This document shows positions 1 through 8,625 of a stretch of 36,052 nucleotides of DNA, piece by piece. The notes beneath the pieces are model-generated. The model was not told the DNA's origin and ran no database searches. It worked only from the letters and a program-made list of their open reading frames with translations. The DNA is taken from assembly GCA_013393545.1 (NCBI GenBank), contig JABXHG010000119.1, positions 1 to 36,052 on the forward strand, read 5' to 3'. Origin of the DNA: Alteromonadaceae bacterium. Its GTDB lineage: Bacteria; Pseudomonadota; Gammaproteobacteria; Pseudomonadales; Oleiphilaceae. A program made the position numbers and the translations under genes. Numbering within the stretch: position 1 is the stretch's first letter; each line of letters begins with the position of its first letter.

Positions 1-115
1 GTGGCCGGCGACAAAGGCCTTATGTCCAATATAGACGTTTTGTCCGTCCAGCTTGCCGGACAGGCCTCCGCCCAGATGATTGGTGACGTCAGTCACGGTG
101 ACCGAAGGCCGCTGG
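1..115 (-). other. Foreign-looking contig-end segment, possibly P-type ATPase fragment
   Basis: These bases do not encode the expected SSS membrane helices on the plus strand. The minus strand is open throughout and encodes a peptide including NHLGGGLSGKLDGQNVYIGH. This resembles the nucleotide-binding-domain pattern of heavy-metal P-type ATPases (GxGLxGxxDGxxVxIG). I read this as a chimeric or misjoined end, with the junction somewhere around bases 95-118. The family assignment rests on a short motif and is uncertain; plain low-quality sequence is the alternative. Confidence 0.35.
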
Positions 116-1239
116 TGAAAGACTTTGCCCAGCTGGTGGCGCTGATGGCGATTGCCATCATTATTATCCCTGCGGTTCTCTACTCTGCCGGCGGCCCCAG
201 CGTTATGGTGGAAGGCCTGAGCAAGATGACCGACGAGCAGGCCAACCTGTTCTCGGTGGAAGCCATCATGAACCAGGGCGCACCTTTCTTTGTGGCGGTC
301 CTGGCCTATGCCATCGGCAACCAGACCATTTCCCAGCGTTTGTTTGCGGTGCGCGAAAAGAACATCAAGTCTACCTTCGTGACCGCCACCATCGGTTACG
401 GTGCCATTGTGATCGGCCTGGGCATGATTGGCCTGATGGCGCTGTCGGTTGGTGTAGAGCCCATCGACGGCAAGATGAACAACCTGATTCCGCAGATGGT
501 GTCTACCTACCTGTCGCCGTTCTTCGTGGCCCTGTTCTTTATCCTGGTGATCGGCTCGTTGTCGTCCACCGCGGATTCTGACCTGTCCGCGCTGTCTACC
601 ATCATGATGGCGGATGTCTACGGCAAGAACATCGCCAAGGACAACCCAAACCCGAAAGTGATGATGCTGGTTGGCCGAATCACCATGATTGTGGCTACCG
701 TGGCGGGGCTGATCTTTGCCAGCTTCTCGCTGGATATCCTGGTGATGCTGGTGTTCGTCGGCGCACTCTGGGGTGCCATCGTGTTCCCGGTGATCGTCAG
801 TTGCTACTGGGACAGGGTCACCAATTCCGCCTTCACCTGGTCGGTGGTGGTGGCCATGGCGCTGTTCTGTATTGCCCGCTTTGAGCTGCTGGAAATGACC
901 GGTATGACCGTACTGGCCTTCGAGATCCTGGCGTCTGTGGGCGGAGCCGTGGTGATCGGCATGATGGTGTTCGGTTTCTTTGGCCGCGCGGCAGGACTGG
1001 TTGCCGGTGCCATAACACTGGTGGCCATGCTGATGTTCGCCACCGGGTTCCTGAGGGACTACATGGTGTTGGTAGCCTCACTGACTGCCTACGGTGCCAG
1101 TGCCGTGGTGTGTACCGCCATGACCCTGCTCAGCAAGGAAGAACGCTTTGACTTCGACCTGATCAAGAAACGGGTTGGTGACTATGACGACGCCGACAGT
1201 GAAGGCACTGCCGGCCTGATTCCGGAGGGTGCGAAATGA
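1..1239 (+). CDS. Sodium:solute symporter (SSS family), 5'-truncated
   Basis: Secondary transporter of the SSS family, coupling Na+ entry to uptake of an organic solute across the inner membrane. Roughly ten hydrophobic segments are visible from residue 40 onward. The family-typical stretch with GSLSSTADSDLSALSTIMMADVYG lies at about residues 186-210 (split here only for description: SSTADSDLSALS is the core). SSS proteins usually have 450-600 residues, so the N-terminal helices are missing and the GTG at base 1 is not a real start. Residues 1-38 contain no membrane segment where one is expected, so native sequence probably begins near base 112 (VKDFAQLVALM). The stop overlaps the start of a small membrane ORF, a typical symporter plus small-subunit layout. 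Substrate cannot be read from the sequence. Confidence 0.88.
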   Translation: MAGDKGLMSNIDVLSVQLAGQASAQMIGDVSHGDRRPLVKDFAQLVALMAIAIIIIPAVLYSAGGPSVMVEGLSKMTDEQANLFSVEAIMNQGAPFFVAVLAYAIGNQTISQRLFAVREKNIKSTFVTATIGYGAIVIGLGMIGLMALSVGVEPIDGKMNNLIPQMVSTYLSPFFVALFFILVIGSLSSTADSDLSALSTIMMADVYGKNIAKDNPNPKVMMLVGRITMIVATVAGLIFASFSLDILVMLVFVGALWGAIVFPVIVSCYWDRVTNSAFTWSVVVAMALFCIARFELLEMTGMTVLAFEILASVGGAVVIGMMVFGFFGRAAGLVAGAITLVAMLMFATGFLRDYMVLVASLTAYGASAVVCTAMTLLSKEERFDFDLIKKRVGDYDDADSEGTAGLIPEGAK

Positions 1240-1370
1240 CAAACGAACTGGTTTACGGTGCTTATATCCTGGTGTGGCCGGCCATCACCCTGGTGGTGCT
1301 GGGCGTGATCTGCGGCGCGGTAGCCCGGGATGTCCGCCAGGCCCGCAACAACGATGATGACCTGATCTGA
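1236..1370 (+). CDS. Small transporter subunit, 44 residues, one membrane helix
   Basis: A short ORF starting MTNELVYGAYILVWPAITLV. One hydrophobic helix spans about residues 7-30, followed by a charged tail rich in Arg and Asp ending DDDLI. Its ATG overlaps the TGA of the symporter (ATGA), which indicates translational coupling and a fixed ratio with the permease. Tiny single-helix partners of this kind are known next to SSS and NSS symporters, for example MetS with MetP, and are annotated as putative transporter small subunits. The WP after the first helix turns and the polar C-terminus fit that group. The role is inferred: stabilising or completing the transporter. Confidence 0.8.
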   Translation: MTNELVYGAYILVWPAITLVVLGVICGAVARDVRQARNNDDDLI

Positions 1371-1377
1371 CCCCGGT

Positions 1378-1391
1378 CTGACAATGGTCAA
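1378..1391 (+). promoter_or_regulatory. FNR/ANR-type box upstream of ubiUV
   Basis: CTGAC-AATG-GTCAA matches the FNR/ANR half-site pattern TTGA(T/C)-N4-(A/G)TCAA at nine of ten positions. A TAGGTT hexamer begins exactly 22 bases after it, the spacing expected when the regulator is centred at -41.5 (class II activation). The predicted transcript would start near base 1426, about 20 bases before the ubiU ATG. This is a visual match only; no binding data. Confidence 0.6.
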
Positions 1392-1413
1392 TGCGCCGGC
1401 AGGCCCGGGGCAG

Positions 1414-1419
1414 TAGGTT
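1414..1419 (+). promoter_or_regulatory. Candidate -10 hexamer for ubiUV
   Basis: TAGGTT, three of six matches to TATAAT, placed 22 bases downstream of the FNR/ANR-type box. There is no good -35 hexamer, as expected for an activator-dependent promoter. Confidence 0.4.
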
Positions 1420-1446
1420 AGCTCCTTCACCACGTGGAGGAGTGTA

Positions 1447-2442
1447 ATGGAACTTGTCTGCCCTGCCGGTAGCCTGCCGGCCCTGAAAACCGCTGTGGAC
1501 AATGGTGCCGATGCGGTTTACTTCGGTTTCCGCGACAGCACCAACGCCCGCCAGTTTGCCGGCCTGAATTTCAACGAGAAACGCGCCGGGGAGGGCATCG
1601 AATACGCCCACTCCAAAGGCAGCCGGGTGTTCTGCGCCATCAACACCTATCCGCAGCCAGACGGCTGGGAACACTGGAAAGGCGCGGTAGACCGGGCTGC
1701 ATCCATTGGTGTGGATGCCATCATCCTGGCCGATATGGGCCTGCTGGATTACGCCGCCAACAAATACCCGCACATCCCCCGCCACCTGTCGGTACAGGGT
1801 TCGGCCACCAGCCACGAGGCCCTCTCGTTCTACAAAGACAACTTCGATATCCGCCGGGCCGTATTACCCCGCGTATTGTCGCTGGACCAGGTACGGGGTG
1901 TCGCTAAACACAGCCCTGTTGAACTGGAAGTGTTTGCCTTTGGCAGCCTGTGCATCATGGCGGAAGGCCGTTGTTATCTGTCGTCCTATCTCACCGATGA
2001 ATCCCCGAACACCCGTGGTGCCTGCTCTCCGGCCAAGGCCGTGCGCTGGCAGGAAACCCCGCAGGGGCTGGAGTCGCGCCTGAACGATGTGCTGATCGAC
2101 CGCTACGGCCCCGGTGAAAACGCAGGTTATCCCACGCTGTGCAAAGGCCGCTTTGAAGTGGAAGGCAGTGTGTACCACGCCATTGAAGAACCGGTCAGCC
2201 TGAACACCATGGATATCCTGCCGGAGCTGCAGGAACTGGGCATCAGCGCGGTGAAAATCGAAGGCCGGCAACGCAGCCCTGCCTACATTGCCGACGTGGC
2301 CCGCACCTGGCGCCAGGCGCTGGACGGGCTGGCGGCGCACCCGGGCATGTTCACGGTAGAGGATGCCTGGCGTAACACCCTATCTGGCCTTTCCGAAGGT
2401 GGCCTGACCACCATCGGCGCCTACCATCGCAAGTGGAAATAA
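1447..2442 (+). CDS. ubiU: UbiU, O2-independent ubiquinone biosynthesis protein (U32 family)
   Basis: Fe-S protein of the peptidase U32 family that works with UbiV to hydroxylate the ubiquinone ring without O2, probably using prephenate as oxygen donor. The protein has 331 residues, the usual length. It opens with [20 protein letters not shown] and carries cysteines at 169, 176, 193 and 232, the same numbers as the 4Fe-4S ligands of E. coli UbiU. A strong ribosome site (GGAGG, about seven bases upstream) supports this ATG. ubiV follows after 13 bases, so the two form one operon. An FNR/ANR-type box upstream fits anaerobic induction. The third partner, ubiT, lies separately at 13950-14471. Confidence 0.96.
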   Translation: MELVCPAGSLPALKTAVDNGADAVYFGFRDSTNARQFAGLNFNEKRAGEGIEYAHSKGSRVFCAINTYPQPDGWEHWKGAVDRAASIGVDAIILADMGLLDYAANKYPHIPRHLSVQGSATSHEALSFYKDNFDIRRAVLPRVLSLDQVRGVAKHSPVELEVFAFGSLCIMAEGRCYLSSYLTDESPNTRGACSPAKAVRWQETPQGLESRLNDVLIDRYGPGENAGYPTLCKGRFEVEGSVYHAIEEPVSLNTMDILPELQELGISAVKIEGRQRSPAYIADVARTWRQALDGLAAHPGMFTVEDAWRNTLSGLSEGGLTTIGAYHRKWK

Positions 2443-2455
2443 GGTTGTATCCATC

Positions 2456-3349
2456 ATGATGAAGCTATCCCTGGGCCCGATCCTCTGGTTCTGGTCTAAG
2501 CAAAGCGTGTTTGATTTCTATGCCAAGGCCGCGGAATGGCCGGTCGATACCATCTATCTTGGCGAGGTGGTGTGCTCCCGCCGCCGGGAACTGAAACCTG
2601 ATGACTGGCTGGACCTGGCCCGGGACCTCAAAGCCTGCGGCAAGAACGTGGTGCTCTCCACACTCACACTGATCGAGTCTGAAGCGGATCTGCGGCGTCT
2701 GCGCCGGTTCTGTGAACAGGATGAATTCCTGGTGGAAGCGAACGACCAGAGCGCCCTGCAGGTGGCGATCCGCAACAAGATTCCGTTTATCACCGGCCCG
2801 TCCATGAACATCTACAACACGGCCACCCTGAAGATCCTGGCCAGGCAGGGCCTCAAGGGATGGAACCTGCCGGTGGAACTGGGCAAGGCGACCCTGGAAC
2901 AGCTGATCCGGGAGCTGAAGGCCGAAGGCCTGGATCTGCCCGCCGAGGTATTCTCCTGGGGGTTCCTGCCCCTGGCCTGGTCGTCCCGCTGTTTTACCGC
3001 CCGCCATTACAACCTGCCCAAGGACAACTGCCAGTTCCGTTGCCTGGAACACCCGGATGGCATGGAACTGCGTTCCCGGGAAAGCCAGGAGCTGTTCCGG
3101 ATTAACGGCATTTCCACGCTGTCCGGCTCCCGCTATGACCTGATGAGGGAATTGCCGGACATGCAGAAGATGGGTGTAAACACGGTACGACTGAGCCCGG
3201 AGCATCAGGGTATGGATGAGGTGGTCAAACGTTTTGACCAGGTCCGCCGGGGAGAAATGCCCGATACCGACCCGTTACAACTGGTGGAAGCGCCGCCCTG
3301 CAACGGGTATTGGTATGGCAAGCCGGGGATGGATCTGGTGGGGGCCTGA
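2456..3349 (+). CDS. ubiV: UbiV, O2-independent ubiquinone biosynthesis protein (U32 family)
   Basis: Partner of UbiU in the O2-independent ring hydroxylation of ubiquinone; UbiU and UbiV form a heterodimer with one 4Fe-4S cluster each. The protein has 297 residues. Candidate cluster ligands are C40, C179, C192 and C196, the last two in NCQFRC, matching the pattern known in E. coli UbiV (39, 180, 193, 197) within one or two positions. There are two consecutive ATG codons (2456 and 2459); the second would also be acceptable. It is co-transcribed with ubiU and is followed directly by a hairpin that ends the operon. Confidence 0.95.
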   Translation: MMKLSLGPILWFWSKQSVFDFYAKAAEWPVDTIYLGEVVCSRRRELKPDDWLDLARDLKACGKNVVLSTLTLIESEADLRRLRRFCEQDEFLVEANDQSALQVAIRNKIPFITGPSMNIYNTATLKILARQGLKGWNLPVELGKATLEQLIRELKAEGLDLPAEVFSWGFLPLAWSSRCFTARHYNLPKDNCQFRCLEHPDGMELRSRESQELFRINGISTLSGSRYDLMRELPDMQKMGVNTVRLSPEHQGMDEVVKRFDQVRRGEMPDTDPLQLVEAPPCNGYWYGKPGMDLVGA

Positions 3350-3356
3350 GTTATGG

Positions 3357-3388
3357 CAAAAGGCCGGAACGCTCGCCCCGGCCTTTTG
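3357..3388. terminator. Bidirectional rho-independent terminator
   Basis: Perfect 11-bp inverted repeat, CAAAAGGCCGG and CCGGCCTTTTG, with a 10-base loop. The arm ends supply a T run for both strands. It sits between the convergent ends of ubiV (stop 3349) and the RND pump gene (stop 3391), so it probably terminates both transcripts. Confidence 0.85.
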
Positions 3389-3390
3389 CG

Positions 3391-6300
3391 TCAGGAACCG
3401 TTATTCCGGGCCCAGCCCAAATCCTCAAGAATGGCATAGAGTGCTGGTAAGGCCACGAGGATCAGCACGGTAGAAACCAGTAACCCGAATACCACCGAGA
3501 TCACCAGTGGAATTACCGCCATAGCCTGGGTGCTGGTTTCGGTTAATAGAGGCAGCATGCCTGCAACGGTGGTGCTGGTGGTAATCAGGATGGCCCGGAA
3601 GCGGGCCCGGCTGGCCGCGCCAGCGGCTTCCTGTGCGCTCATGCCCTGTTCCCGGTAGCTCTTGATGAACTGCACCAGAAGAATGGCGTTGTTCACCACA
3701 ATGCCGGCCAGTGAGGCGGCACCGATCAGTGAGGGCATGGACAGGTTGTAGCCCATCAGCAGATGGCCCCAGACGGCCCCCATAAACGCCACCGGAATGG
3801 CCAGCATCACGATGATTGGCTCCAGGTAGCTGCGGAACTGAAACGACAGGATCAGGAAGATTCCCAGCAGGCCGATCAGCAATCCCCGGGCGATGGACTG
3901 GCCGGTTTCCCGGGAGCGGGCGGTCTGGCCCTCTACCTGCAGGGTAATTTCGGGCCATTGCTCCTGAAGCTTTGGGAATACCTGGCTCTGCAGATCAGCT
4001 ACGATGGCATCGGCGTTGGTTGTTCGGCCGTTAACATCGGCAGACACGGTAACCGTGCGCAGGCCGTCAATCCGGGTCACCTGCGCCCACTGGCGTTCCT
4101 CGGTTATATCGGCCACCTCCCGCAGGGGCACCATCTGGCCCTTGCCGGTGGTGATCACGGTGTCTTCCAGGAACTGGCGGGTGTTGCGTTCGGCGCTGGT
4201 CTGGCGCACCAGGATTTCGATGTGCTGATCACCAATCTGCACCGTGTCCACGATATCCCCGAGCAGCCCGGTTCGGATCTGGCTGGCCACGTCGGATGCC
4301 GTCAAACCGAGCGACAGGGCGCGGTCGTTCAGCGACAGTGTGCGCTGGGGCTTGCCGGGGCGAAGATCATCCAGCACGTTGAAGGTGCCGTTATAACGGG
4401 CAACTTCGTCGCTCAGATACCGGGCCGCGGCCTTCAGCTCATCCAGGTCAGTACCCCGCAGGCGAACTTCAATGGGGATGCCCGCGGGACCGAAACCGGG
4501 TTCCTGGATATTGAGGGCGATCAGGCCGGGGATGTCTCCGATCTCTTCATGCCAGCGGTCGGTGAGAGTAGCCAGATCCACGGTGCGCAGCTCCGCTGTC
4601 AGCAAATCGGTCATTACGGTGGCCACGTGGGCGCCTTTCTCACCGGCACCGGCGTGCTGGTTGAAGCGGGTCTGGATGTTTTGCACCAGCGCTTGCTGGT
4701 CGGGCTGGTCTGGCGTGTATTCCTCGTTGAGCCTGAGCATGGCCGAGGTGATGCGTTCGGTAATGGCGCGGGTCTGGTGCAGGGGGGTGCCCTGGGGCAT
4801 CAGTACCCGGGCTTCCAGTACATCGCCGTCGATTTCCGGCATGGCTTCCATACGCACATGGCCGCCGGCCATCAGCCCCACCGAACCCAGCAGTGTCAGC
4901 AGCATGGCGGCCAGTACGCCGTAGCGGAACCGGATGGCGCGGTCGGCCAGTTGCCCCACTTTCTCCCGGACGTTTTCAAAACCGTTGTCGAAGGCGGAAC
5001 GAAAGCGGGAAGGGACCTTCTCGCGCCTTTTGCCCAGGCCGCTTTTCAGGTGGTGGGGCAGTATCCAGAAAGCTTCGATCAGCGAGGAGGCCAGCGCGGC
5101 AATCAGCACCACTGGCAGTACCTCCAGCACCGCTCCCAGCTCTCCGGCCAGAAACGCCAGCGGGATGAACACGGACACCGTGGTCAGGAAGGAGGACAGC
5201 ACCCCGGGCAGAATCTCCTGGGTTCCTTTGGCAGCCGCCTCCAGCGGGCTGTTGCCGTCGGAGTGCCACTGGGCAATGTTGTCGGTGATGACCACCGAAT
5301 CGTCCATCACAATACCGATGGCCATGAGCAGGGCCACCAGGGTAATCATGTTCAGGGACAGTCCGGTGAGGGCCATGACCACAAAGGCCCCGGCAAAGGC
5401 AGCGGGCAGGCCAAACAGGGCCCAGAAGGCGAGGCGGGGGCGGAAGAACAGGGCCATCACCAGGCCTACCAGCAACAGGCCAGTGATGCCGTTGCCCACC
5501 AGCATTTGCAGGCGGTCTTCGACGATGGAGGTCATGTTCTGGGTGATTTCCAGCTCGACATTGCCACCACGGCGGGCTTTTTCCTCGTCGATAAAGGCTT
5601 CCAGGGAATCCATCACCCGCAGGGCATCATCGTGGCGGTTTTTGTGGATCTCCAGAACGATGGCGCGCTGGCCGTTGAAGTCCACCCGTTCCTCTTCCCG
5701 TTCGTGGGCCTCGGTGATGGTGGCAATGTCGCCCAGCGTCAGCACAGCGCCGGCTGCTCCGCCGATCACTGGCAGCTTGGCCAGGGCCTGCAGGGAACGG
5801 CGTTCATCCACAAACCGCAGCTGGATGTCCTGGCTGTCGGTCTCGATAGTGCCCAGGGGCATGTCCAGGTTCTGGCTATTGATGGCCCGGGCAATATCCC
5901 GCACGCCCAGGCCGTACTGGCGCAGCAGGTCCCGGGACACTTCGATGTGCCACTGGCGCTGGGACAGGCCCACGGGAATCACATCGGCCACCCCTTCCAT
6001 GGCGAACAGGCGGTCTTCCAGCTGGCTGGTGTAGGCCTCCAGGTGAGAGAAACTCATGGGCCCGTACACCGCGATGGCCGCGACCAGGCTGGTGCGGTAA
6101 AGCTCCCGGATGACCGGGTCTTCGGCCTCTTCGGGCAGGCCGGTCAGGGCTTCGATTTCCGTGCGGATATCATCCAGGAACCGGCCCATATCGCCCCGGG
6201 GTTCCATGCTGGCAATGGTCTGGGCCTGGTTGTCCCGGGCGGTACAGGAAACCTCCTTCATGTAATCCACCCGCTGCAGCGCTTCGCCCAGCCGCTGGCA

Positions 6301-6483
6301 AATGGCTTCCTCCACATCCGCAGCGGTGGCACCCCGGTATTCCATGGTGATGCTGACTTCCGGCGGCAGGTAATCGGGGAAGGTTTCCCGGGTCAGGTTG
6401 GGCGCGGCGAACAGACCCACGGCCAGAATCAGGATCAGCAGCAGGTTACCGGCGGTCGGGTGCCCCGCGAACCAGCGGATCAT
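3391..6483 (-). CDS. RND efflux pump inner-membrane permease
   Basis: Proton-driven resistance-nodulation-division permease of the AcrB/MexB superfamily, 1030 residues, the usual size. It shows an N-terminal helix, two large periplasmic loops (about residues 35-330 and 560-860) and membrane helix blocks at about 335-530 and 865-1015. The proton-relay Asp pair is present in MAIGIVMDDSVVITDN, in the fourth helix. The gene overlaps the adaptor gene by four bases (ATGA) and is the last gene of the tetR-adaptor-RND operon. No outer-membrane TolC-like gene is present, so the pump probably uses a channel encoded elsewhere. The substrate is unknown; it could be a drug, solvent or endogenous lipid pump. 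A 908-codon open frame on the opposite strand is a shadow. Confidence 0.95.
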   Translation of the reverse strand: MIRWFAGHPTAGNLLLILILAVGLFAAPNLTRETFPDYLPPEVSITMEYRGATAADVEEAICQRLGEALQRVDYMKEVSCTARDNQAQTIASMEPRGDMGRFLDDIRTEIEALTGLPEEAEDPVIRELYRTSLVAAIAVYGPMSFSHLEAYTSQLEDRLFAMEGVADVIPVGLSQRQWHIEVSRDLLRQYGLGVRDIARAINSQNLDMPLGTIETDSQDIQLRFVDERRSLQALAKLPVIGGAAGAVLTLGDIATITEAHEREEERVDFNGQRAIVLEIHKNRHDDALRVMDSLEAFIDEEKARRGGNVELEITQNMTSIVEDRLQMLVGNGITGLLLVGLVMALFFRPRLAFWALFGLPAAFAGAFVVMALTGLSLNMITLVALLMAIGIVMDDSVVITDNIAQWHSDGNSPLEAAAKGTQEILPGVLSSFLTTVSVFIPLAFLAGELGAVLEVLPVVLIAALASSLIEAFWILPHHLKSGLGKRREKVPSRFRSAFDNGFENVREKVGQLADRAIRFRYGVLAAMLLTLLGSVGLMAGGHVRMEAMPEIDGDVLEARVLMPQGTPLHQTRAITERITSAMLRLNEEYTPDQPDQQALVQNIQTRFNQHAGAGEKGAHVATVMTDLLTAELRTVDLATLTDRWHEEIGDIPGLIALNIQEPGFGPAGIPIEVRLRGTDLDELKAAARYLSDEVARYNGTFNVLDDLRPGKPQRTLSLNDRALSLGLTASDVASQIRTGLLGDIVDTVQIGDQHIEILVRQTSAERNTRQFLEDTVITTGKGQMVPLREVADITEERQWAQVTRIDGLRTVTVSADVNGRTTNADAIVADLQSQVFPKLQEQWPEITLQVEGQTARSRETGQSIARGLLIGLLGIFLILSFQFRSYLEPIIVMLAIPVAFMGAVWGHLLMGYNLSMPSLIGAASLAGIVVNNAILLVQFIKSYREQGMSAQEAAGAASRARFRAILITTSTTVAGMLPLLTETSTQAMAVIPLVISVVFGLLVSTVLILVALPALYAILEDLGWARNNGS

Positions 6484-7802
6484 GGCTGATCTCCCGGAGC
6501 CAGCAGGGTTCCGTCGATGGCCGGAACCAGGTCATCCAGAACCAGCCGGTCTCCCGGTGCCAGTCCGTCATCGATAATGACATCTTCACCTTGTTGCCAG
6601 GCGACAGACACTGGCTGGCGCTGCAGGCGGTTGTCCTCATCGGCAAGGTAGACCACACCCTGATGCACCGCGCTGGCCGGGATGACGATGACGGGCTCGG
6701 GAGTCTGCGCGGTAATGCTGGCCTGCACGAACATATTGCGGACCAGGGGCGGGCGTGCTGGCGGATTGGCGTTGCGGTAGGGTTCGTCTACAGAAATAAC
6801 GGCCTGGACTGTGCGGGTGGCCGGGTCCAGGCTGCTGGTGACCCGGGTGAGTTTGCCGGGCCAGTGGGCATCCGGCACGTTGGTGGGGGTTACCCGGATA
6901 TCCAGGTCGTCCAGGGGTAATTGGTCATGAAAGTCGGCGAAGCGGTTGTTGGAGCCGGTTTCCGGCAGGCTGCCCCCGGATAACTGCGACAGCACCCGGC
7001 GCAGTTCCGCCACTTCCAGCTGCACGGTGGCTTCGGCGCGGGTGATATCGTCGGCAATAAACAGTGTCTGCCCGGGGCTGACATGCTGGCCGGTGTCGAT
7101 GTCGGCCTGGTGGACACGCAGATCCCAGGGCGCTTCAAAACGGGTGTCGTCCAGGTCTTCCCGGGCACTGGCCAGGGCAGACTCGGTTCTGGCCATACGG
7201 GCTTGCAGGGTCTCCCGCCTGGCAGGAATCAGGTTCTGCTGGTTGCGCAGGATCTGGACTGCCTGCTCCTGTTGCAGGGTGGCCCGTTGTTGTTCGTCGT
7301 AGCGGGTTTGCGACAGGGCACCCCGCGCCACCAGGGTTTCAGCCCGGTCCAGCTCCCGCCGTGCCAGTGTTAACCGGCGTTCTTCCAGCTTGAGTAACTC
7401 GCCGGTATTGCGTTCTTCCTGGTCCAGCTGTCGCAGCTCCGCGTCAATGCCAGCCAGGTCGGCCCTGGCGGAGGCTTCGGCCAGTTCATAGCGGGTCGGG
7501 TCGATCTCAAGCAGCCGTGTGCCCCCTGGGATCAGATTGCCACTTTCCAACTCTGGGTGTTTCCAGATAACCCGGCCACCCACATTGGCCACCGCATTCC
7601 AGCTTCGGGCCGGCAGCACCTGACCATAGCCGCGGGCTTCGGTACGGAACTTACGGGGAGTGATTTCCATAATCCGCACCGGCGTCGCAGTTGCTTGAGC
7701 CTCGACCCTTTCCGGGGGTTGTTTCAGCTTTACCATGATGACCACAAAGGCAATGCCGGCAATCAGGGCCAGCGCCAGCGTCAGTTTATTTTTCCGGGTC
7801 AT
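6480..7802 (-). CDS. RND periplasmic adaptor (membrane fusion protein, HlyD/AcrA type)
   Basis: Periplasmic adaptor linking the RND permease to an outer-membrane channel. The protein has 440 residues. An N-terminal membrane anchor lies at about residues 8-25, with no lipobox Cys, then comes a lipoyl/barrel-sandwich half. A long coiled-coil hairpin follows at about 105-220, rich in Glu, Arg, Leu and Gln, then beta-barrel and membrane-proximal domains. The ATG is preceded by AGGAGA. Its start overlaps the tetR end by 17 bases and its end overlaps the permease by four, so the three genes are translated as one unit. Adaptors without a Cys anchor that keep a hydrophobic N-terminus are common in this group. 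Confidence 0.93.
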   Translation of the reverse strand: MTRKNKLTLALALIAGIAFVVIMVKLKQPPERVEAQATATPVRIMEITPRKFRTEARGYGQVLPARSWNAVANVGGRVIWKHPELESGNLIPGGTRLLEIDPTRYELAEASARADLAGIDAELRQLDQEERNTGELLKLEERRLTLARRELDRAETLVARGALSQTRYDEQQRATLQQEQAVQILRNQQNLIPARRETLQARMARTESALASAREDLDDTRFEAPWDLRVHQADIDTGQHVSPGQTLFIADDITRAEATVQLEVAELRRVLSQLSGGSLPETGSNNRFADFHDQLPLDDLDIRVTPTNVPDAHWPGKLTRVTSSLDPATRTVQAVISVDEPYRNANPPARPPLVRNMFVQASITAQTPEPVIVIPASAVHQGVVYLADEDNRLQRQPVSVAWQQGEDVIIDDGLAPGDRLVLDDLVPAIDGTLLAPGDQP

Positions 7803-8424
7803 TGCTCATCTCCTGAAAACTGGCGCTGTAAAGTTTGAAAATTCGGGGGGCAGTCTGCTCAAGCGTCGCAATCTCTCCGCTGACCATTGCCTGAACCACC
7901 AGCCCCTGAATGGCGCCGAGGTACAACACCGCCGCCGCTTCGGTATCGATACCGGCGGCTATGCGCCCCTGTTCGATGCCTAGCTTCAGTAAACCGACCA
8001 CCTTTTTGCGGTAGCGGGCAAGGGCCTGGCGGACGATGGTTTTGGCTGGGCCGTTGCCGGGTTTTTGCAGCTCACCCAGCATCAGGCGGGGAATGCCCGG
8101 GTGTCGGGCGATAAAGCCCACATGGGCGCGAAACATGGCTTCCAGGGCCTGATCAGCGTGTTCGTGCCGGTCTGCCTCCCGGAACACCTGGCTGGTCAGT
8201 TGCTCCGAAACCCAGCCTGCCACGGATTCCCACAACCGGTTCTTGTTCGGGAAATGTTTGAACAGCGCCCCCTGCGAAAGCCCCACTTCATCGGCAATCC
8301 GGGCGGTGGTCAGGGTAGCCGGGTCCTGCTCGGCACACAGCTGAACAACCGCCTCGATGGTGGCGGACTGGCGCAGCTCGGTGCTTTTGTAGGCGCGTTT
8401 ATCGGGCGCTTTTGTGGTTGCCAT
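7786..8424 (-). CDS. TetR/AcrR-family repressor of the efflux operon
   Basis: One-component transcription factor of 212 residues with an N-terminal TetR DNA-binding domain. The helix-turn-helix is clear at about residues 37-68 (LTTARIADEVGLSQGALFKH). The remainder is a helical ligand and dimerisation domain. It is the first gene of the tetR-adaptor-RND operon and overlaps the adaptor gene by 17 bases. It very likely represses its own operon through the 18-bp palindrome centred about 26 bases upstream of its ATG, with release when a pump substrate binds. The ligand cannot be predicted. Confidence 0.92.
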   Translation of the reverse strand: MATTKAPDKRAYKSTELRQSATIEAVVQLCAEQDPATLTTARIADEVGLSQGALFKHFPNKNRLWESVAGWVSEQLTSQVFREADRHEHADQALEAMFRAHVGFIARHPGIPRLMLGELQKPGNGPAKTIVRQALARYRKKVVGLLKLGIEQGRIAAGIDTEAAAVLYLGAIQGLVVQAMVSGEIATLEQTAPRIFKLYSASFQEMSNDPEK

Positions 8425-8441
8425 CGGAGCTTCTCAAAAAG

Positions 8442-8459
8442 AAAGTAATTAATTACTTT
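8442..8459. promoter_or_regulatory. Perfect 18-bp palindrome, probable TetR operator
   Basis: AAAGTAATTAATTACTTT is self-complementary over all 18 bases and lies 18 bases upstream of the tetR start codon. Size, symmetry and position fit a TetR-family operator controlling the efflux operon. Binding itself is inferred. Confidence 0.7.
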
Positions 8460-8625
8460 ACTATGGTTTGTTGATGCCCATAAAGCAAGAACAAGAGCGG
8501 TAAACAGTGGATCAATGTGCAGCGGGGATGGTCTGGAAGATACCTTGCTCAATTTGCTCAGGAAATAAGACCTGCTGGTTTGATGGATGCACCGGGAGTT
8601 TTTTGATATGCGTTGACAGGTGTAC

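Noticed and set aside
3763..6489. A 908-codon open frame on the plus strand opposite the RND permease
   Set aside because: It is antisense to a clear full-length RND gene, has His/Gln/Gly-rich low-complexity composition typical of shadow frames in GC-rich DNA, and shows no domain.
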